A stretch of DNA of 9,199 nt, from positions 1 through 9,199 of the forward strand of contig JACRMZ010000051.1 in the NCBI GenBank assembly GCA_016219455.1. Reading direction: 5' to 3'. The notes under the pieces are model-generated. The model did not search any database and had not been told where the DNA came from. It worked only from the letters and a program-made list of their open reading frames with translations. Origin of the DNA: Candidatus Aenigmatarchaeota archaeon. GTDB taxonomy: Archaea; Aenigmatarchaeota; Aenigmatarchaeia; PWEA01; JACRMZ01. Positions 5,917-9,199 of this stretch are shown in pieces. The position numbers and the translations under genes were made by a program. Numbering within the stretch: the stretch's first letter is position 1; every line of letters starts with the position of its first letter.

Positions 5917-6258
5917 TTAAACTTCTTCCCTTGCAACGCGCGCGTAGTGCGGAGTAAGGATTATGTAATCCTCGTCAACGCCGGCTATGTCGCCATTCAA
6001 TGCAACGCACGTTCTCCTGAGCTTTTCGACAGCACGCTTGAGCTCAGACATGTCCTTTTCCTTTAGCTGCTTTATCTTAGCGAGAACGACGTTCCCGTCC
6101 CTCAAAAGGGACTGGATCCTCTCGACGTCGTTGTATGAGTTTATCTTCGCAATCTTGATGTGGACAGCGCCAGCTTTTGGCGAAATCGCTTCGACATCAA
6201 TCTCTATGTAATCGTCTTCCTTGAACTCTTCCTTGCTCGTCAACAGACCCCTTAACAC
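5917..6258 (-). CDS. sepF: archaeal SepF cell-division protein (FtsZ membrane anchor)
   Basis: SepF tethers FtsZ to the membrane at the division site in FtsZ-bearing archaea. The 113-aa protein has the SepF core: VHIKIAKINSYNDVERIQSLL, then GNVVLAKIKQL, a helix LKRAVEKLRRTCVALNG, and the signature GDIAGVDEDYIILTP. The N-terminus MLRGLL is hydrophobic and basic and may be the short membrane-targeting segment, but it is brief. I chose GTG 6258 rather than the in-frame TTG at 6282. A strong Shine-Dalgarno (AGAGGTGGT at 6270-6262) sits directly before the GTG, and it would be coding if the TTG were used. With this start the gene follows UPF0147 by 20 bp and should share its promoter. No ftsZ is in the window. 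Confidence 0.9.
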   Translation of the reverse strand: MLRGLLTSKEEFKEDDYIEIDVEAISPKAGAVHIKIAKINSYNDVERIQSLLRDGNVVLAKIKQLKEKDMSELKRAVEKLRRTCVALNGDIAGVDEDYIILTPHYARVAREEV

Positions 6259-6261
6259 AAA

Positions 6262-6270
6262 ACCACCTCT
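6262..6270 (-). promoter_or_regulatory. Shine-Dalgarno that decides the sepF start
   Basis: On the minus strand, AGAGGTGGT ends three bases before the GTG at 6258. This is a near-perfect anti-16S match. It supports internal initiation after the UPF0147 stop rather than use of the overlapping TTG at 6282. Confidence 0.7.
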
Positions 6271-6278
6271 TTTGATTA

Positions 6279-6551
6279 TCAATTTTTCCCTATTACCTCA
6301 AGCATGCTCACTATCTGCCAGACCTGTATCCTTGCGTGTGTCGGTATGTTTGGGTCATTGGACACGTCGTCGAGCATTGCAATGCATGCATTGAGCCTTA
6401 TTGGAAGCTCACCGCGGCCGTCCTTGAGCTTTTGGATGCAGCCAACACAGCTGTTCCTGATGTTCTTGGGGACAGTCCTGTCTCCGGCTACCCTGTCTAA
6501 CGCAGTTATTATCTCTTCTATGCCACCCATCGGTATCACCGGCGCTTCCAT
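6279..6551 (-). CDS. UPF0147 family protein
   Basis: A small all-helical archaeal protein of unknown function, 90 aa. The family pattern is clear: an N-terminal helix IEEIITALDRVAGDRTVPKN, then IRNSC, then RLNACIAMLDDVSNDPNIP and HARIQVWQIVSMLEVI. The DRTVP(K/R)N and SNDPN(I/M)P..AR motifs match what I remember of UPF0147. Two cysteines (Cys35 and Cys38, in SCVGC) sit close together and could bind metal, but I know of no such role in the family. It is the first gene of the operon with sepF. It lies divergent from the flavin reductase across 109 bp and appears to be leaderless. Confidence 0.9.
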   Translation of the reverse strand: MEAPVIPMGGIEEIITALDRVAGDRTVPKNIRNSCVGCIQKLKDGRGELPIRLNACIAMLDDVSNDPNIPTHARIQVWQIVSMLEVIGKN

Positions 6552-6576
6552 TTTATCTAAATATGGTATATTGCAA

Positions 6577-6582
6577 ATATAT
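6577..6582 (-). promoter_or_regulatory. TATA-like box for the UPF0147-sepF operon
   Basis: ATATAT, within GCATATATTTGC on the minus strand, is centred about 28-29 bp before the ATG at 6551, which fits a leaderless message. A second A/T-rich stretch (AATATACCATATTT) lies too close to the start to be the box. Confidence 0.5.
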
Positions 6583-6630
6583 GCTTGTTTTCTCGGAAGA
6601 ATTCGGGGTTTCCTAGTGTAAAGCTGAAAA

Positions 6631-6638
6631 TTTATATA
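6631..6638 (+). promoter_or_regulatory. TATA box of the flavin reductase gene
   Basis: TTTATATA preceded by a purine-rich GAAAA (possible BRE) is centred 26 bp before the ATG at 6661. This favours that ATG over the in-frame GTG at 6655. Confidence 0.65.
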
Positions 6639-6660
6639 GCTTGTTTATCCATATGTGCCT

Positions 6661-7374
6661 ATGCCTATTGTTGAGCAGAAGCTGAAGTTGAAGGCAGTTG
6701 CCGACGAAACGCATGACGTAAAGCTCTTCGTCTTTGACACCAAAGGGAAACACGTCGATTTCATAGCCGGACAGTATTTTGCCCTCAGCACAGAAGTCCC
6801 GGGAAAGGGGCTCGTGACGCGGTTCTATTCCACAGCGTCACCGCCAACTGACAAGGACAACTTAGAGTTCCAGATAAAGCTCTATCCTGAAGGCGCGCTG
6901 ACTCCAAGGATGTTCCATATGAAAGTCGGGGACGAGATGGTCGTGAAAGGTCCCATGGGTAAGTTCACATACACCGAGGCTATGGGCAAGAACGTCGCCT
7001 TTTTGGGAGCGGGAAGCGGCCTTGCTCCATTGAGATGCATCGCAAAATATTGCCTGGACAAGAATCTTGACAACAATCTCACGCTCCTCTTCAGCAACAA
7101 AATGGAAAACGACATAATATCGAGGAAGGAGCTTGACGAGCTTTCGCGGAAACACAAGAACCTCAAGGTTTACTACACCCTGACACGGGAAAACCCCGCC
7201 GGTTGGAAGGGGTTCACGAAGAGGATTGACGCTGACATGATAAAATCCCTCGTTCCGCATTACATGGAAACACTCTACTACATCTGTGGCGCCCCGGAGT
7301 TCTCCAAGAACATGAAGGAAATGCTTCTCTCATTGGGGATAGACAAGGAGAAGATAAAAGTTGAAGTCTTCTAG
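6661..7374 (+). CDS. stand-alone FNR-type FAD/NAD(P)H oxidoreductase
   Basis: The enzyme should pass electrons between NAD(P)H and a one- or two-electron carrier through FAD. In the 237-aa protein the N-terminal FAD-binding barrel includes AGQYFAL (36-42) and the flavin motif RFYSTAS (54-60). A second FAD segment, KLYPEGALTPRMF, leads to VGDEMVVKGPMGKF. The Rossmann-like NAD(P) domain opens with GAGSGLAPLR (116-125). The CGAPEF motif is at 209-214 and the C-terminus is VEVF. There is no [2Fe-2S] domain and no PyrK-type Cys cluster, so its partner is a separate protein: a ferredoxin, flavodoxin, quinone or another flavin. It lies about 1.5 kb past sdhB but is not in that operon. The exact substrate is unknown. 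Its stop codon shares a CTAG with the convergent hydrolase gene. Confidence 0.88.
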   Translation: MPIVEQKLKLKAVADETHDVKLFVFDTKGKHVDFIAGQYFALSTEVPGKGLVTRFYSTASPPTDKDNLEFQIKLYPEGALTPRMFHMKVGDEMVVKGPMGKFTYTEAMGKNVAFLGAGSGLAPLRCIAKYCLDKNLDNNLTLLFSNKMENDIISRKELDELSRKHKNLKVYYTLTRENPAGWKGFTKRIDADMIKSLVPHYMETLYYICGAPEFSKNMKEMLLSLGIDKEKIKVEVF

Positions 7375-8102
7375 AGCATTATTTTATCCATTGCATCCGG
7401 GACGTGAACGTTGGCAAATCCATTAGTCACTTTAGAAAGAAGCCTTTTGTTCCTCCTGAGGTCCCTCTGCATGTGAACAAGATAGAGCTTCTTGACAAAC
7501 GGGGAGAATGTCAGCACGTCCCTTATGCACGGATGCACTCCGGGTATCGTTTTGTCCAGCAGAAATGAGTCATGAACAAGGGCATCGGAACTCTCATACA
7601 AGGCACATGACTCTTCTGTCGGAACGCCGTCCCCGCTGTAGCTAAGGGATTTCTTACCATCAGAAACCCTCACTGCGAGGTTTTTTACCGAATGCTGCGT
7701 TTGGGCAGTCTTTATTGAAAGGTCACCTATCCGGAAACGCACGGAGGCTTTCTTGAACGCTATCTTAAACTTCAGCCTGTCAAGGAAGCCTGGATATCCA
7801 AGAGCCATCATGTTTCCAATCCTTTCCTTGAGGTCTTTCTGCCCGATGAGCGTCAGCTTCTTCGTCCTTCCGCTCTCCCACATCCTTGTGATTATCGGCA
7901 CGAGGCCGAAATAGTGGTCTGCATGGAAATGCGTTATGTAAATGGCTTCAAGGAAGTCCTTTCCTGAGTTGCGCGACCAAAGACTTCTCGGCACGCTGTA
8001 GCCGCAGTCCAGAAGAAGGTTTATCTTTGACTCGATGAGAACGCTGGTGTTGGGGAGCCTTTCATCAAACGCCTCCCCGGTCCCGATAAATGTCGCTCTC
8101 AC
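7371..8102 (-). CDS. metallo-beta-lactamase-fold hydrolase, RNase Z-like
   Basis: The 243-aa protein carries a full set of metal ligands: ITHFHADH (His58, His60, Asp62, His63), His137 in TQHSVKN, Asp158 in SYSGDG and His210 in YLVHMQR. The opening ATFIGTGEAF with R-PNTSVL and LLLDCG resembles RNase Z and related proteins. I do not see the extended exosite arm typical of tRNA-processing RNase Z. It could be RNase Z or a related hydrolase of unknown substrate. The start is GTG 8102, just before the conserved first strand, with a TATA-like box about 26 bp upstream and no Shine-Dalgarno. The open frame continues upstream for 135 codons, but those residues are antisense to the next gene and do not resemble the family. 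Confidence 0.85.
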   Translation of the reverse strand: MRATFIGTGEAFDERLPNTSVLIESKINLLLDCGYSVPRSLWSRNSGKDFLEAIYITHFHADHYFGLVPIITRMWESGRTKKLTLIGQKDLKERIGNMMALGYPGFLDRLKFKIAFKKASVRFRIGDLSIKTAQTQHSVKNLAVRVSDGKKSLSYSGDGVPTEESCALYESSDALVHDSFLLDKTIPGVHPCIRDVLTFSPFVKKLYLVHMQRDLRRNKRLLSKVTNGFANVHVPDAMDKIML

Positions 8103-8124
8103 TGGAAGTATTGGGGAGAAAGGC

Positions 8125-8130
8125 TTAAAA
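8125..8130. promoter_or_regulatory. shared TATA-like box between the hydrolase and the two-helix membrane protein
   Basis: TTAAAA (GGCTTAAAAGC on +, GCTTTTAAGCC on -) lies midway in the 46-bp spacer between divergent starts at 8102 (-) and 8149/8152 (+). It is about 25 bp from each. This would suit two leaderless transcripts from one A/T element. A second, weaker A-rich stretch (TAAAAAC, about 8133-8139) is too near the plus start. Confidence 0.5.
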
Positions 8131-8148
8131 GCTAAAAACACAACTCTA

Positions 8149-8472
8149 ATGATGAAGTTCCTGATGTTCGGAATAATGTTTTTCGTATTCTCCGCAATAT
8201 TTGGCATGTTCCTTCCCGGACTGTTCAAGATAATCGCATTCGTCCCATTGTCAATGTCATTGATGTGCTTCTTCATAGCCGGGATACAGGAAAAGATACG
8301 CTCTGCAGAATCCCAGACAGAGGAAAAACGCAAAGCAGCCCTTCTCAAAGCTTCAAGTGAACTGAAGCTCTCCCGTGTCCCAAAGGACATAAACGAGCTC
8401 ATGAGCGTCGCGTCATCGATGGGAAAGGAAAGCGAGGCTTTTAGCGCATACGAAAACGAGATGAAAAAATAG
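8149..8472 (+). CDS. small two-helix membrane protein with a charged C-terminal tail
   Basis: I recognise no family for this 107-aa protein. Two membrane helices, roughly residues 4-22 and 28-46, are joined by a short PG turn and form a hairpin. A 60-residue charged segment follows (IQEKIRSAESQTEEKRKAALLKAS, then KDINELMS and a KESEAFSAYENEMKK end) that is probably helical and cytoplasmic. Two adjacent ATG codons (8149 and 8152) could each be the start. The TATA spacing does not separate them, and no Shine-Dalgarno is visible. The 3' 60 bases overlap the end of the convergent coiled-coil gene. It may serve as a small membrane adaptor, but nothing shows this. Confidence 0.7.
   Translation: MMKFLMFGIMFFVFSAIFGMFLPGLFKIIAFVPLSMSLMCFFIAGIQEKIRSAESQTEEKRKAALLKASSELKLSRVPKDINELMSVASSMGKESEAFSAYENEMKK
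8413..8472. other. 60-bp convergent coding overlap
   Basis: The two-helix membrane protein ends at 8472 (+), and the coiled-coil gene on the minus strand runs through it to a TGA at 8413. The 60 bases encode the charged C-terminus of one protein and the hydrophobic C-terminus of the other. Confidence 0.75.
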
Positions 8473-9199
8473 CCAAACTCGCTTGGCGCGCTTTGACTCT
8501 TTGTCAAGCTCTTCCTTCACGAGGGGCAACCGGCTGTCTATGTCCCTTATCATTTCTGTGAACTTCCGGAGCCTCAGGTAATACGTGTTTTCAGGAAGCG
8601 TCATCTTCTCGAAATAATCCGTCTGTATTTCCTTTACCAATCCTTCAAGTATCCCGCGCTCAATTTTCAGGTTTTCAATCTCCGAAGAAAGCGCGTTTAT
8701 CCTGATCTTTTTCCAGGCAACAGGCCCGGCTGCGGCTGCTGTTGCTGCAAATGCGGCTATGAGAAGCAGGTTGTTGTATATCAACGCCACTAATCCGACA
8801 GAAGCAGACTCGTAAAGGGCCTTGAGCCTCGTTGACGCTGACTGGGACTCTGAAAGCCTCTCATGCGCCTTGTCTATGAGCTTTATCGAGTCCCCGTATC
8901 TTTCGTCATAGAACTCTTTTCTTGCCTCCCCGTATATCGCCATTGCCTCGGTAATGTTGGCGTCGCCTTCGACTTGGGCAAGCTTCTTCTGGAATGCAAC
9001 TTGCTGGTCGCGCGCCTCAAATGCCATATCCCTTAGGTGGTGGACATCTTCTTGCAACTCAATACCTGTTGATTCTATCTCCTCTTCCTTCATGCCTTCC
9101 ATAATTGTTGTCATCTGGACATCGGTGCCGAAAAATTGTTCAATTGCCTCCATTATGTCGTTTTCACTGCTGATAAAAATCTCCAGCCTTTTTCTAGTG
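8413..9199 (-). CDS. coiled-coil membrane protein, 5' end outside the window
   Basis: I do not recognise this protein. The frame is open to the right edge. Codons before the ATG at 9153 (TRKRLEIFISSEND) read like coding sequence, so the gene probably starts outside the window. Counting from that ATG, residues 18-110 form long charged helices with a possible tetratricopeptide-like stretch (YGEARKEFYDERYGDSIKLI). Residues 119-146 are a hydrophobic, Ala-rich membrane helix. Residues 150-225 are another charged helical stretch (EIENLKIERG, YFEKMTLPENTYYLRLRKF, EMIRDIDSRLP) resembling the short coiled-coil tails seen on many archaeal membrane proteins. The last 19 residues (LFFHLVFVCAKSLAFLSHR) are hydrophobic and encoded wholly within the overlap with the convergent gene. 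They may be a second membrane helix or a readthrough tail. Confidence 0.72.
   Translation of the reverse strand, partial: TRKRLEIFISSENDIMEAIEQFFGTDVQMTTIMEGMKEEEIESTGIELQEDVHHLRDMAFEARDQQVAFQKKLAQVEGDANITEAMAIYGEARKEFYDERYGDSIKLIDKAHERLSESQSASTRLKALYESASVGLVALIYNNLLLIAAFAATAAAAGPVAWKKIRINALSSEIENLKIERGILEGLVKEIQTDYFEKMTLPENTYYLRLRKFTEMIRDIDSRLPLVKEELDKESKRAKRVWLFFHLVFVCAKSLAFLSHR

Noticed and set aside
6583..6646. GCTTGTTT repeated at 6583 and 6639
   Set aside because: An 8-base repeat in an A/T-rich spacer is expected by chance and has no symmetric arrangement that would suggest an operator.
8103..8507. A long N-terminal extension of the hydrolase gene
   Set aside because: The extra residues are antisense to the two-helix membrane protein and its promoter, and the family starts at the ATFIGTG strand.

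Overview
The window is archaeal. It encodes the large subunit of replication factor C, an archaeal-type SepF, a UPF0147 protein and a DUF424 protein, which as far as I know are archaeal or archaeal-type families. Start sites are mostly preceded by a TATA-like box about 25-29 nt upstream of the start codon, as expected for leaderless archaeal transcripts. Genes are short and tightly packed, convergent neighbours overlap, and a short membrane protein starts with a KKGQFF signal. Together these suggest a streamlined FtsZ/SepF-dividing archaeon, perhaps of the DPANN group (Micrarchaeota/Diapherotrites-like). The lineage is an inference, not a demonstrated fact.

Layout. Positions 17-696 (+): a DUF424 gene translationally coupled to a small pilin-like membrane protein. 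Positions 689-1729 (-): rfcL, a short form of the clamp-loader large subunit. Positions 1782-2048 (+): an unrecognised 88-aa protein, divergent from rfcL across a 52-bp spacer with one symmetric TATA box. Positions 2085-5186 (+): a three-gene complex II operon (membrane subunit, flavoprotein, iron-sulfur protein), with overlapping genes and a TATA box placed for a leaderless first gene. Positions 5245-5820 (+): an anchored coiled-coil protein with four HxH-type decapeptide repeats, which has its own promoter, Shine-Dalgarno and hairpin/poly-T terminator. Positions 5917-6551 (-): UPF0147 and sepF as an operon. Positions 6661-7374 (+): a stand-alone FNR-like flavin reductase. Positions 7371-8102 (-): an RNase Z-like metallo-beta-lactamase-fold hydrolase. 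Positions 8149-8472 (+): a two-helix membrane protein. Positions 8413-9199 (-): the 3' part of a coiled-coil membrane protein that runs off the window.

How the genes fit together. The energy module is the main point of interest. SdhA and SdhB carry all the flavin, active-site and Fe-S ligand residues I looked for. The membrane subunit is not a classical SdhC/SdhD or a b-type FrdC. It looks like the five-helix subunit of actinobacterial Sdh1-type complex II, with conserved Cys and His residues that could hold a membrane-embedded Rieske-like cluster. The flavoprotein has a fumarate-reductase-like Glu next to the FAD-binding His. A separate FNR-like reductase lies about 1.5 kb downstream and could feed or drain a redox pool, but nothing in the sequence links it physically to the operon. 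The rest is housekeeping (replication, division), surface proteins and unknowns. I see no mobile element, CRISPR array, tRNA or rRNA. No gene-free stretch exceeds about 110 bp.
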